A DNA stretch of 37,996 bases, taken from positions 15,868 through 53,863 of the forward strand of contig JAHFEJ010000011.1 in the NCBI GenBank assembly GCA_023248535.1. The letters are read 5' to 3'. Each line of letters opens with the position of its first letter. Position 1 is the stretch's first letter. Source of the DNA: Nitrospinales bacterium (GTDB lineage: Bacteria; Nitrospinota_A; UBA7883; JACRGQ01). Positions 29,089-36,185 of this stretch are shown in pieces. Both the position numbers and the translations under genes were made by a program. A model generated the notes under the pieces. It was not told where the DNA came from. It was given only the letters and a program-made list of their open reading frames with translations, and ran no database searches.

Positions 29089-29204
29089 GTCATGCCGGGC
29101 TTGACCCTGGAGTGGTGGGATAAATATGCGGCGGCGAAGCCTGCGGAGCCAGCCGCGCACAGTCCGCCACGGAAATACCCTTCAAGGGTGCGGCACCCAG
29201 ACAT
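29089..29204. repeat. second copy of the TGTCAT palindromic repeat, interrupted
   Basis: The left side (TGTCATGCCGGGCTTGACCC, from 29089) is the reverse complement of the right arm of the element at 395-544. The expected continuation, CGGCACCCAGA-ATAT, is found about 80 bases later (29191-29205). The two parts are separated by extra GC-rich sequence that itself holds inverted repeats (GCGGC/GCCGC, and GGGTGC/GCACCC at 29186-29198). It looks like the same repeat family split or extended by an insert. There is no coding evidence. Confidence 0.5.
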
Positions 29205-29225
29205 ATTCTCAAAGCTCTCTTTCTT

Positions 29226-29320
29226 GGTGGGTACCCATTTTAATGGGTACTTCATGCCGCGAGGCATGACCGCTTTCTTGGCGCGTTGCGCCAATGTACC
29301 CAATAAATTGGGTACCCACC
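29226..29320. repeat. 95-bp cloverleaf-like palindromic element
   Basis: It is bounded by a perfect 12-bp inverted repeat (GGTGGGTACCCA at 29226-29237 and its complement at 29309-29320). Inside are four near-contiguous perfect hairpins. Arms GTACCCATT/AATGGGTAC are at 29231-29250. TCATGCC/GGCATGA with loop GCGA is at 29252-29269. TTGGCGC/GCGCCAA with loop GTT is at 29278-29294. GTACCCAAT/ATTGGGTAC is at 29296-29315. Hairpins 1 and 4 are near copies and overlap the outer repeat, so the strand can fold either as four separate stems or as a closed cloverleaf. It contains no gene, terminator or recognised transposon end. Confidence 0.75.
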
Positions 29321-29433
29321 GGAGGCGAAAGCGCTCGGATAATATTTCCGCCGCTCCTTGCTCAAGACCCGCACGGCAAGGGGGAGTATTCCCCCGGCTC
29401 CCGTTCTGCCCTGCTTGTGCCGCTCTTGCGCGC

Positions 29434-29453
29434 TGCTATCGCCCGTGATAGCA
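29434..29453. promoter_or_regulatory. hairpin just ahead of hicA, possible operator
   Basis: A perfect 7-bp inverted repeat (TGCTATC/GATAGCA, loop GCCCGT) ends eight bases before the hicA start. HicB-type antitoxins with ribbon-helix-helix tails bind such palindromes to repress their own operon. Its location suits that role or a translation-limiting hairpin over the hicA start. The role is inferred only from position. A further GGGGGA/TCCCCC hairpin lies at 29380-29395. Confidence 0.4.
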
Positions 29454-29460
29454 TATCTGT

Positions 29461-29712
29461 GTGTCAAAAACACGGAAGCTTTATGAAAAGGCTTTGCACA
29501 GCCCCCAGAACATGCGGTTCGAGGAAATTTGCCGATTGGCGGAATCATTCGGATTTCACCTCAAAGGGGGCAAGGGAAGCCACCGCGTTTTTAGCCGTCC
29601 CGGAACAGATGCGATGCTGAATTTCCAAAATGTCGGCGGCTTTGCAAAACCGTATCAGGTTAAACAGCTTCTCAAGGTTGCCGAAGAATACGATCTGAAA
29701 CTGGAGGAATAA
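29461..29712 (+). CDS. hicA: HicA-type mRNA interferase toxin
   Basis: An 83-residue protein of the HicA double-stranded-RNA-binding fold. The catalytic His is H41 in GGKGSHRVFSRPG, the standard GSH motif. An N-terminal helix (FEEICRLAESFGFHLKGG) and a C-terminal helix (VKQLLKVAEEYDLKLEE) complete the beta-alpha layout. HicA toxins cleave mRNA in the cytoplasm. This one is a little longer at both ends than minimal members. The start is a GTG at 29461 without a clear ribosome site, which may keep expression low. It is followed after one base by the antitoxin gene. All toxin residues look intact. Confidence 0.88.
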   Translation: MSKTRKLYEKALHSPQNMRFEEICRLAESFGFHLKGGKGSHRVFSRPGTDAMLNFQNVGGFAKPYQVKQLLKVAEEYDLKLEE

Positions 29713-29713
29713 T

Positions 29714-30043
29714 ATGCGTTACCCGATCAAGGTGTTTTACAGCGAAGAGGATAAAGGGTATATCGCCACGGTTCCCGACCTGCCCGGCTGTTCCGCTTTT
29801 GGCGAAACGGAAGAGGTGGCGGTGCGGGAAATTAAAACCGCCTCAGCCCTCTGGCTCAGCGCAGCCAAAAAGGAGAAAAGGAAAATCCCCGCCCCTTCCA
29901 AAAGGAGCCGGTTCAGCGGGCGCATCCTCGCGCGGTTGCCGAAGTCGTTGCACGAAGATTTGGCGGAAAGGGCGAAGGATGAAGGGGTAAGCCTTAATCA
30001 GCTGGTGGAATACCTGCTTTCCAAAGGCCTCACCGCGAAATAG
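29714..30043 (+). CDS. hicB: HicB-type antitoxin
   Basis: A 109-residue partner of HicA. The N-terminal ~50 residues are the partly degraded RNase-H-like HicB domain (VFYSEEDKGYIATVPDLPGCSAFGET), which blocks the toxin. A basic linker (KKEKRKIPAPSKRSR) follows. The C-terminal part FSGRILARLPKSLHEDLAERAKDEGVSLNQLVEYLLSKGL is a ribbon-helix-helix DNA-binding domain of Arc/HicB type. It therefore probably represses the pair. AGGA before the ATG gives a better ribosome site than that of hicA, consistent with antitoxin excess. Confidence 0.9.
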   Translation: MRYPIKVFYSEEDKGYIATVPDLPGCSAFGETEEVAVREIKTASALWLSAAKKEKRKIPAPSKRSRFSGRILARLPKSLHEDLAERAKDEGVSLNQLVEYLLSKGLTAK

Positions 30044-30113
30044 AGTAACAGCAATAAATAGAGCCGATGTTCCCTGTTTCCGCCGAAGCAGTTCTTGCAG
30101 GCAAATTTAATGT

Positions 30114-30701
30114 TTACAGCGAGAGGTGCTTGAGGGATTTCTTGAGGAGGTCGGCCAGCGAGGCATCCGGCGATTCGGCGGTGATCTTCAGCAAAGCCTT
30201 TTCGGCATCTTTTTTCTGATACCCCAGGTTCACCAGCGCGGCAAGCGCGTCGGCCATGTTGCGCTGCGCTTCGTTTTCGGGCGCGGCGCTTATCGCGGAG
30301 GGGCCGAATTTATCTTTCAACTCAAGGATGATCCGCTCGGCGGTTTTTGCGCCGACGCCGGGGATTTTTGAAAGCCTCGTTTTGTCGCCGGTCACGATGG
30401 CGTTTTCCAGCGCGTCCGGCCTCACCCCCGAAAGGATGGCGCAGGCTAGGCGCGGCCCGATGCGGGTGACGGATACCAGCTTGAGAAACATCTCCTTTTC
30501 GTCGCGGCTGGCGAAACCGTAGAGGTGCAGCGCATCCTCGCGCGCTATGGTGACGGTCGGCATCTGGGCTGGTTCCCCTTCGCGCGGAAGCGATTCGTAT
30601 CCCGCCAGCGTAATGAAAAGGCGGTAGCCGACGCCCCCCGCCTCGATAACGGCATATTGCGGCTTTTTTTCCAGCAGCGTTCCACGCAGATGGGCGATCA
30701 T
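30114..30701 (-). CDS. ruvA: Holliday junction DNA helicase subunit RuvA
   Basis: A junction-binding subunit that recruits the RuvB motor; 195 residues. The N-terminal OB domain (MIAHLRGTLLEK... AGGVGYRLFI) is followed by two helix-hairpin-helix motifs: FLKLVSVTRIGPRLACAILSG and LSKIPGVGAKTAERIILELKDK. A flexible linker and a C-terminal RuvB-contact domain (ADALAALVNLGYQKKDAEKAL) complete it. The ATG overlaps the ruvC stop by four bases. No ruvB follows in the window; the next gene downstream is the convergent hicB. Confidence 0.96.
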   Translation of the reverse strand: MIAHLRGTLLEKKPQYAVIEAGGVGYRLFITLAGYESLPREGEPAQMPTVTIAREDALHLYGFASRDEKEMFLKLVSVTRIGPRLACAILSGVRPDALENAIVTGDKTRLSKIPGVGAKTAERIILELKDKFGPSAISAAPENEAQRNMADALAALVNLGYQKKDAEKALLKITAESPDASLADLLKKSLKHLSL

Positions 30702-31240
30702 CCCCTAACTCCCCGTTTGATGCGGCGTACGGTTGGCGCGGCTTCCTTCACCATCGCCAATCTGCGGCGCATCGGCGTGGCGTGCAGGTGCGTGACCGCC
30801 ACGGCCAGCGCATCGGTTACGTCTTCCGGCTTCGGTATCTCTTTCATGTTCAGCAGGCGGCAGACCATCGCCGCCACCTGTCCTTTTCCGGCGTGCCCCG
30901 CCCCCACCAGCGCTTTTTTCACCTGCAATGCGGTGTACTCGTTAAACGGGATATTTTGAACCAGCGCGGGTAAGAATGCCGCCGCGCGCGCATGTCCCAG
31001 CACCAGCGCCGACCTGGCATTCTCGGCAAAGAAGACATTTTCCACCGCCACCTCGTCTGGCCGGTATTCGATAACCAGTTCGGCATAAGCCTCAAAAAGG
31101 TATTTCAGCCGGTGATGAAGTTCTTTTGATTGTGGCGGCTTCACCACGCCCCACGCCACCGCCGAGAGTTTCCCTTTTTGCTCTTCCACGATGCCGTAAC
31201 CGGCCACGCGGCTGCCGGGATCGATGCCGAGCACCCTCAT
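30698..31240 (-). CDS. ruvC: crossover junction endodeoxyribonuclease RuvC
   Basis: Resolves Holliday junctions by paired nicks. The four catalytic acids are present: D7 (LGIDPG), E67 (VAVENVFF), D140 and D143 (EDVTDALAVA). At 180 residues it is slightly longer than usual, with a basic tail (MRRRLAMVKEAAPTVRRIKRG). It lies 10 bp after yebC and overlaps ruvA, the common yebC-ruvC-ruvA order. Confidence 0.96.
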   Translation of the reverse strand: MRVLGIDPGSRVAGYGIVEEQKGKLSAVAWGVVKPPQSKELHHRLKYLFEAYAELVIEYRPDEVAVENVFFAENARSALVLGHARAAAFLPALVQNIPFNEYTALQVKKALVGAGHAGKGQVAAMVCRLLNMKEIPKPEDVTDALAVAVTHLHATPMRRRLAMVKEAAPTVRRIKRGVRG

Positions 31241-31250
31241 CAGCCGAGGC

Positions 31251-32003
31251 TCACTCGTTGGCCAGCGCCTCCATAATGGCGTCGGGAATATCGAAGTTGG
31301 CGTACACCTTCTGCACGTCGTCGTGATCGTCCAGCGCTTCCATCAGCTTGAGCATCGAGCGCGCCTTGTCTTCGTTCAGCGCCACCGTGCTTTGCGGCAC
31401 CATCATTATTTCCGCCAACGTCGGTTTCAGATTCTTCTTTTCCACCGCCTGTTTCACCGATTCGTAATCCTCCGGCGCCGTGACGACTTCGTAGTTCTCC
31501 GGCAAGGTGTGCATGTCTTCCGCGCCGGCGTTTATCACCAGCTCCATCAAGTCGTCTTCTTTTATCTGATCGTGCGGAATGACGATCATCCCCTTTTTGT
31601 GGAACATCCAGTTCACGCAGCCGACCTCGCCCATGCTGCCGCCCAACTTGGTGAGAATGGAGCGTATTTCGCCCACCGTGCGGTTTTTGTTATCGGTCAT
31701 GGAGCTTATCAGCAGCGCCACCCCGCCGGGACCGTATCCTTCATAGGTGATTTCGTCATAGGTCGAACCTTCCAGTTCGCCGGTTCCCTTTTTAATGGCG
31801 CGGTCAATGGTGTCGTTCGGCATGTTGGCGCCCTTGGCCTTGTCGACCGCCGTCCGCATCCGCGGGTTCGCGTTGAGATCGCCGCCGCCCAGGCGGGCCG
31901 CCACGGTGATTTCCTTGATGATCTTGCCCCAGAGCTTGCCGCGCTTGGCGTCGGCCGCCCCTTTTTTGTGTTTTATTGTCGCCCACTTTGAATGACCGGA
32001 CAC
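31251..32003 (-). CDS. yebC: YebC/PmpR/TACO1-family protein
   Basis: A 250-residue family member. Signature segments are the N-terminal [24 protein letters not shown], followed by [40 protein letters not shown] and [20 protein letters not shown]. The family was long annotated as transcriptional regulators. Recent work on the YebC/TACO1 group points to a ribosome-associated role relieving polyproline-type stalls. The start is a GTG at 32003 with GGGGG at normal spacing. It is first of a three-gene operon with ruvC and ruvA. Confidence 0.95.
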   Translation of the reverse strand: MSGHSKWATIKHKKGAADAKRGKLWGKIIKEITVAARLGGGDLNANPRMRTAVDKAKGANMPNDTIDRAIKKGTGELEGSTYDEITYEGYGPGGVALLISSMTDNKNRTVGEIRSILTKLGGSMGEVGCVNWMFHKKGMIVIPHDQIKEDDLMELVINAGAEDMHTLPENYEVVTAPEDYESVKQAVEKKNLKPTLAEIMMVPQSTVALNEDKARSMLKLMEALDDHDDVQKVYANFDIPDAIMEALANE

Positions 32004-32148
32004 GGTAAACCCCCTCGAATAGTCGATAACGTTAAGCGCCCATCCGGCGCGCCAATCTGTGCGATTTCCGCATTAAAGTCTATCACATCCCAAAAGAATG
32101 CGCGCTGGGGGCAATGCGGGATTACAATAAAAAGAAGGAGACCCCGCC
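32004..32148. other. divergent intergenic region between yebC and rtcB
   Basis: 145 bp that must contain promoters for both the yebC-ruvC-ruvA operon and rtcB. Only the rtcB ribosome site (AAGGAG, seven bases before the ATG) and the yebC one are clear. I see no strong promoter hexamers, no RtcR-type operator that I can recognise, and no RNA gene. Confidence 0.4.
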
Positions 32149-33588
32149 ATGCCCAAGCTCGAGATCAACCGCATCGGGAAAAACCTGTGGGAAATACCCG
32201 CCCGCGCCAAAAAGGGAATGAATGTTCCGGCCCGTATCTACACTTCGGCGGAAATGCTTACGGCCATCGATGAGGCGGCGCTGGAGCAGGTATCCAACGC
32301 GGCGATGCTCCCCGGCGTCGTGCTCAACACGCTGGCGATGCCGGACATCCACTCCGGCTACGGCCTGCCGATAGGCGGCGTGATGGCGACCGACCCGGCA
32401 TCCGGAGTGGTTTCCCCAGGCGCGGCGGGATACGACATCAACTGCGGCGTACGGCTGATGAAAACCCCTTTCGTAAAAGAGCAGATCATGCCGCTGCGCG
32501 AAATGCTGGCCGATCTCCTCGCCGCCCGCATACCGGCCGGTGTCGGGCGCGGAGGGCTGATCGACCTTTCCGACGCCGACTACCGCGCTATAGCGGAAAG
32601 CGGCGTGGCGTGGGCGGTGCGTCGTGGTTTTGGGTTAAAGGATGACATTACCCACACCGAATCGGGCGGTGCGCTGGAGGGGGCCGATCTCGAAGGGGTG
32701 GGCGGGCACGCGAAAAAACGGGGGCGCGATGAGATGGGGACGCTTGGCGGCGGGAACCACTTTGTGGAGATCCAGTACGTCGATAAAATCTACAACCCCG
32801 AAATCGCCGCCGCCTGGGGGCTGCGTGAAGGGCAGATCACCTTGATGATACACACCGGATCGCGCGGGTTCGGCCATCAGGTGGCGACCGATCATCTGAA
32901 GTCGATGGGACAGGCGATGCGGAAATACGGCATCACCGTGCCGGACCGGGAGTTGGCTTGCGTACCGGTGGATAGCGGCGAGGGGCGCGAATATCTCGGC
33001 GCGATGCGTGCCGCGGCCAACTACGCCTGGACCAACCGGCAGGTGATCATGCACCTCGCGCGCGAAGCGCTTTCGGAGGCGATGGGGGTGTCGCCCGATT
33101 CGATGCCGCTGCTTTACGATGTGGCGCACAATATCATAAAGCTTGAAAAGCACGAAGTGGAGGGAAAGACGCGGATGGTGATGGTGCATCGAAAAGGGGC
33201 CACCCGCGCATTGGGACCCGGGCACCCCGAACTGCCCGGCGCATATAAAAACACCGGCCAGCCGGTGCTGATACCGGGTGATATGGGGCGGATGTCCTAC
33301 CTGCTGGCGGGGACCCAAACCGCGATGGAGCAGACCTTTGGCAGCAGCTGCCACGGGGCGGGGCGCGCTCTGAGCCGTCATGCCGCCGCCAAAAAAGGGC
33401 GCGGCCGGAATCTGCGCCACGAGATGGCGGATCAGGGAGTGGCGGTGCGGTCTGCGGAAAAAGGAACGCTGGCTGAAGAGATGCCGGAAGCCTACAAGGA
33501 TGTTTCGCAGGTGGTGGATGTGGTGACCGCCGCCGGTCTGGCGCTTCCTGTAGCCCGCATGCGCCCGATTGCCGTTATCAAAGGGTAG
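32149..33588 (+). CDS. rtcB: RNA-splicing ligase RtcB
   Basis: A GTP/Mn2+-dependent RNA ligase joining 3'-phosphate (or 2',3'-cyclic phosphate) and 5'-OH ends, used in RNA repair. The 479-residue protein has all catalytic marks: GYDINCGVR (D96, C99), GTLGGGNHF (N203, H204), HTGSRG (H235), YDVAHN (H327), the guanylylated H402 in SSCHGAGR, and the C-terminal RPIAVIKG with its nucleotide-binding lysine. The ATG at 32149 follows AAGGAGA. It stands alone: no archease, RtcA or RtcR-like regulator is adjacent. Confidence 0.96.
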   Translation: MPKLEINRIGKNLWEIPARAKKGMNVPARIYTSAEMLTAIDEAALEQVSNAAMLPGVVLNTLAMPDIHSGYGLPIGGVMATDPASGVVSPGAAGYDINCGVRLMKTPFVKEQIMPLREMLADLLAARIPAGVGRGGLIDLSDADYRAIAESGVAWAVRRGFGLKDDITHTESGGALEGADLEGVGGHAKKRGRDEMGTLGGGNHFVEIQYVDKIYNPEIAAAWGLREGQITLMIHTGSRGFGHQVATDHLKSMGQAMRKYGITVPDRELACVPVDSGEGREYLGAMRAAANYAWTNRQVIMHLAREALSEAMGVSPDSMPLLYDVAHNIIKLEKHEVEGKTRMVMVHRKGATRALGPGHPELPGAYKNTGQPVLIPGDMGRMSYLLAGTQTAMEQTFGSSCHGAGRALSRHAAAKKGRGRNLRHEMADQGVAVRSAEKGTLAEEMPEAYKDVSQVVDVVTAAGLALPVARMRPIAVIKG

Positions 33589-33622
33589 GGGTTAAAGTTC
33601 AAGACATTGATATATAGCGAAA

Positions 33623-33628
33623 TATAAT
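33623..33628 (+). promoter_or_regulatory. possible -10 hexamer for the ferritin-like gene
   Basis: A perfect TATAAT within an AT-rich stretch, 81 bases before the ferritin-like start and 35 bases after the rtcB stop. No good -35 element is found at 16-18 bases, so this would be a weak or activator-dependent promoter. Confidence 0.3.
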
Positions 33629-33709
33629 CCGACTTGCCAGATAGGGTATTTCCCTTTAGAATGTAGAAGAGACAATGTTGATCTCTTTACACCTATTGGA
33701 GAATATGTT

Positions 33710-34246
33710 ATGAAAAGGAATGAGTTAGAGCCTCTATCGACCCGCGAGGTTTTGAGATGCGCCCTGCAAAGCGAAAAGATAGCTTCCGAGAATTATAGCG
33801 CCATTGGCGAAATAATGCTTAGCTCCTATAACTTCGGAATCGCCCAGCTCTTTTTTGAAGCGGCGAACGTGGAGAAAGGGCATTTTCGCCGGCTTCAAAA
33901 GGCCCTCAAACGGTTATACGGCATTGTCATAACCGATTCGACACCTCTCCCCTTCAGTGTAAAGTGTGCCCCGGGCAGCGGCGATAACGCCTGCCTTGTG
34001 GATATCCAGACCGGTATGGGGGAGGAGGAGGCCATCCGCTACATGGAAGAGGTGGAGCGGGCCGCTGAGAAGTATTACCTCGAAGCGGTGGATAAAACCG
34101 ACCGGATGGATATGAAGGTGTTATTCAGGACGCTGGCCAAGGAGGAAGGAAGGCATTGCCGTTCGATCCGCAGAATCGCCCGTAAGGCGGCGAAGCGCGA
34201 TCCCGCCAAAATCTTCAACCGTGTGGCGCCGGAAACGATGCATTGA
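33710..34246 (+). CDS. ferritin-like/rubrerythrin-type diiron protein
   Basis: A 178-residue helical protein with two ExxH metal motifs in the right order for a four-helix diiron bundle. The first is E55-K-G-H58 (ANVEKGHFRRL), preceded by glutamates E22/E27. The second is E146-G-R-H149 (LAKEEGRHCRSI), preceded by VERAAEKYYLEA (E117/E120). There is no rubredoxin-type CxxC domain at either end, so it is not a full rubrerythrin. An insert (CAPGSGDNACLVDIQ) lies between the halves. A role in oxidative stress or iron handling is likely by family, but the substrate is unknown. GGAG sits eight bases before the ATG. Its 3' end has been duplicated downstream. Confidence 0.8.
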   Translation: MKRNELEPLSTREVLRCALQSEKIASENYSAIGEIMLSSYNFGIAQLFFEAANVEKGHFRRLQKALKRLYGIVITDSTPLPFSVKCAPGSGDNACLVDIQTGMGEEEAIRYMEEVERAAEKYYLEAVDKTDRMDMKVLFRTLAKEEGRHCRSIRRIARKAAKRDPAKIFNRVAPETMH

Positions 34247-34460
34247 TCAGTGCGAGCTGAGTAAAAAAAGCCGGTCAATCCCGGCTTTCTTTATTCGATG
34301 AGATGAGAATCAAGCTGGCAATATTGCCAGCTTATTGAATTGCAATGCGTTCCGAAGTCAATTATAGCGCAGAGGTGCTATTTCCGTCTCGATTTGCGGG
34401 GAGCATGGGGCCGGGGAGCGCGATGAGAACCACCAACTTTCATGACTACTTCCTCCAATT
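34133..34460 (+). repeat. direct duplication, copy 1 (ferritin 3' end plus downstream segment)
   Basis: This covers the last ~38 codons of the ferritin-like gene, its terminator, a perfect 22-bp palindrome at 34312-34333 (arms AAGCTGGCAAT/ATTGCCAGCTT) and ~125 bp beyond. The same order recurs at 34529-34850 with scattered substitutions and small indels. The noncoding half is better conserved than the coding half. Copies are separated by 68 bp of unique AT-rich sequence. Confidence 0.8.
34267..34292 (+). terminator. intrinsic terminator of the ferritin-like gene
   Basis: AAAGCCGG (34267-34274) pairs with CCGGCTTT (34281-34288) around six bases, followed by a short T-rich tail. It starts 20 bp after the stop codon. 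Confidence 0.75.
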
Positions 34461-34528
34461 TAATGTTTTAAGCAATGATATGTTTATCGGCGCTTGCTTT
34501 AGTGGACTTGATAGGAATTTTCATTAAG

Positions 34529-34640
34529 CTGACCGATGAGGAAGGCAGACATGGCCGATTGATTCGCAAGATCGCTCACGAGGCGGTTAAGCAACCCCGG
34601 CAAAGCCTACGGTAACGTGGCGCTTGGGACGATGCACTGA
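34529..34640 (+). pseudogene. remnant of the 3' end of a ferritin-like gene
   Basis: The sequence from CTGACCGATGAGGAAGGC to GATGCACTGA matches the final ~114 bases of the intact gene at 34133-34246, including the ExxH coding segment (GAGGAAGGCAGACATGGCCG) and the terminal codons. Frame-breaking indels and the absence of any upstream coding part show it is non-functional. It arose by tandem duplication with loss of the 5' portion. Confidence 0.8.
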
Positions 34641-34660
34641 CACGGACAGGCCGGGTAATA

Positions 34661-34687
34661 AAAGCCGGTTAACCCGGCTTTCTTTTT
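34661..34687 (+). terminator. duplicated intrinsic terminator
   Basis: AAAGCCGG (34661-34668) pairs with CCGGCTTT (34674-34681), followed by CTTTTTT. It has a longer T tract than the original at 34267. Confidence 0.7.
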
Positions 34688-34977
34688 TCGATGAGAATTA
34701 AGCTGGAAAAGTTGCCAGCTTATTGAATTGCTATGCGTTCCGCAGACGGCACTAGCACAAGTGTGCTATTTCCGTCTCGGTCTGCGCGGAGCATGAGGCC
34801 GCGGAGCATGACTAGCGCCACCAACTTTCATTGCCGTTTCCTCCAAATTGCAGGTTAATTTCCTATGTATTTCATATCGGCAATTCTTCCAGATGACTAA
34901 AGAGAATAATTTGACTAATTTCTGTTGTGGGAATACAAAGGTTTCAGCGGACAAGGGTTAACTCATTCTATTTATGA

Positions 34978-36018
34978 TCATTCCACCGTTACGCTGATGA
35001 CGCCGAGGATGCGGAGCAACCGTTTAATGGTCTCGTTTTTCCAGGCGGAATATCGCCGTAACGCTTCTTCAGCATAGCCGGGGCCTCCCATCAACAGATG
35101 TTGCCCCTGCTCCTCGCCGGAAAGCCTGCCGATTTTCACCCGCAGGGTTCCCTCATCGAACGCCACGAAACCGCAGTTGTAGGAGCCTTCCATTTTGGCT
35201 TCATCGCAGATCGTCTCTGTTTCCCGCTGCACCCGCACGCTCCGCAGTTCCATCATCCGCTTACGCGCCTCCTCGCGGTGGCGGTTAACCGGAAAGCCGC
35301 GGAGAAATTCGCGGTATTCCGCTTCGGCATCGCGCTTTTTATAAGGTTCGTATTCCAACTCGTCTTTCAACGCCAGCGCTTCGGCAACCCTTTCGCTGGA
35401 CGCATGGCCGCGCAAAAACTCGGCCCAGGCGATAATGCTGCCGGTCATTTTCACTTCATCGAATATAAGGTCTTCAATCGCCGCCTCCGCGGCCCGGACC
35501 ATTGGGTGATCCGGAAAATCCTCAATGAAGTGCGTATAGTCCTCAATACTGTTCTGGTGCGCGACCGAGAGGAAGAGAAGGTCGTCCATCCTCCGCGCCG
35601 CCTCGGCGGTGTAAGGATTTTCCGGGTAATTAACGATGAAGACGGCGTAATCCCGCATGGTGTTTTTCTCCAGGTACCGGCGGTACCGGATATAAGCGAC
35701 AGTTTCCAATGCGCGGGCCGCGAAGCGGTTGCCGGGGCTCTCCTTGATATATTTATCCAAAAGGCTTTCTTTACCGGTTGCCAGCGCTTTTTTTCTGGTA
35801 CTTTCAAAAATAATTTCACCCGGCTCAAGTGGTTCGGGGAGCTGCGTGGTGTCCGGTGCCTGAAGTTCGGCGGAAGGTTCCCCCGCATCGGCGGCCGGCA
35901 TGGGTGCGGGTTCGTCCGCCTTCGCGGCGGCGTAAAAAAGGAATATGACGGCAAGCGCCGCCATGGCGGTCCGCCGGAAGAAGGCGGGCGCGGGTTGCAT
36001 AAGTGTCTGGCTTTTCAT
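34978..36018 (-). CDS. secreted helical-repeat (TPR-like) protein of unknown function
   Basis: A 346-residue precursor. The start at 36018 gives a basic N-terminus, a hydrophobic core (AALAVIFLFYAAA) and an AKA cleavage-type site before DEPAPMP, so it is exported. A Pro/Ala-rich spacer (~40-70) precedes a largely helical region. That region has recurring segments of ~40 residues (YIKESPGNRFAARALETVAYIRY, FIVNYPENPYTAEAARRMDDLLF, FIEDFPDHPMVRAAEAAIEDLIF, FLRGFPVNRHREEARKRMMEL), a TPR/Sel1-like pattern as in outer-membrane assembly lipoproteins. There is no lipobox. The final part has two Cys (ICDEAKMEGSYNC) that could form a disulfide. A longer frame to 36102 has no family support. Scaffolding in the periplasm is a guess. 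Confidence 0.75.
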   Translation of the reverse strand: MKSQTLMQPAPAFFRRTAMAALAVIFLFYAAAKADEPAPMPAADAGEPSAELQAPDTTQLPEPLEPGEIIFESTRKKALATGKESLLDKYIKESPGNRFAARALETVAYIRYRRYLEKNTMRDYAVFIVNYPENPYTAEAARRMDDLLFLSVAHQNSIEDYTHFIEDFPDHPMVRAAEAAIEDLIFDEVKMTGSIIAWAEFLRGHASSERVAEALALKDELEYEPYKKRDAEAEYREFLRGFPVNRHREEARKRMMELRSVRVQRETETICDEAKMEGSYNCGFVAFDEGTLRVKIGRLSGEEQGQHLLMGGPGYAEEALRRYSAWKNETIKRLLRILGVISVTVE

Positions 36019-36185
36019 ACCGTGTCCGGCACAAACTCCCGCCACGCCCGATGCTCTGTCATCACACGGCTGATTATAGTGAACCCTCCCGTTTTTTACC
36101 ACCGTACCCTGTGTGGCGGCCGAATGCTGGTATACCGCTTTCTTTGCGCTTCCCTTTTTCCCCGGCGCAAATTAAAGTATCCGCT

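Larger units (their letters stand above)
34529..34850 (+). repeat. direct duplication, copy 2 (decayed)
   Basis: This aligns end to end with 34133-34460: a decayed ferritin 3' end, a terminator, then the stretch from CGATGAGAAT through TTGCCAGCTTATTGAATTGC to CACCAACTTTCAT. The palindrome here is imperfect (AAGCTGG/CCAGCTT). The following part can fold strongly, with AGCACA/TGTGCT nested in GACGG/CCGTC near 34748-34779. Confidence 0.8.

Noticed and set aside
29092-29620. Short open frames in the gap after nuoN
   Set aside because: They run through perfect palindromes and are low-complexity translations; only hicA from 29461 has a protein family.
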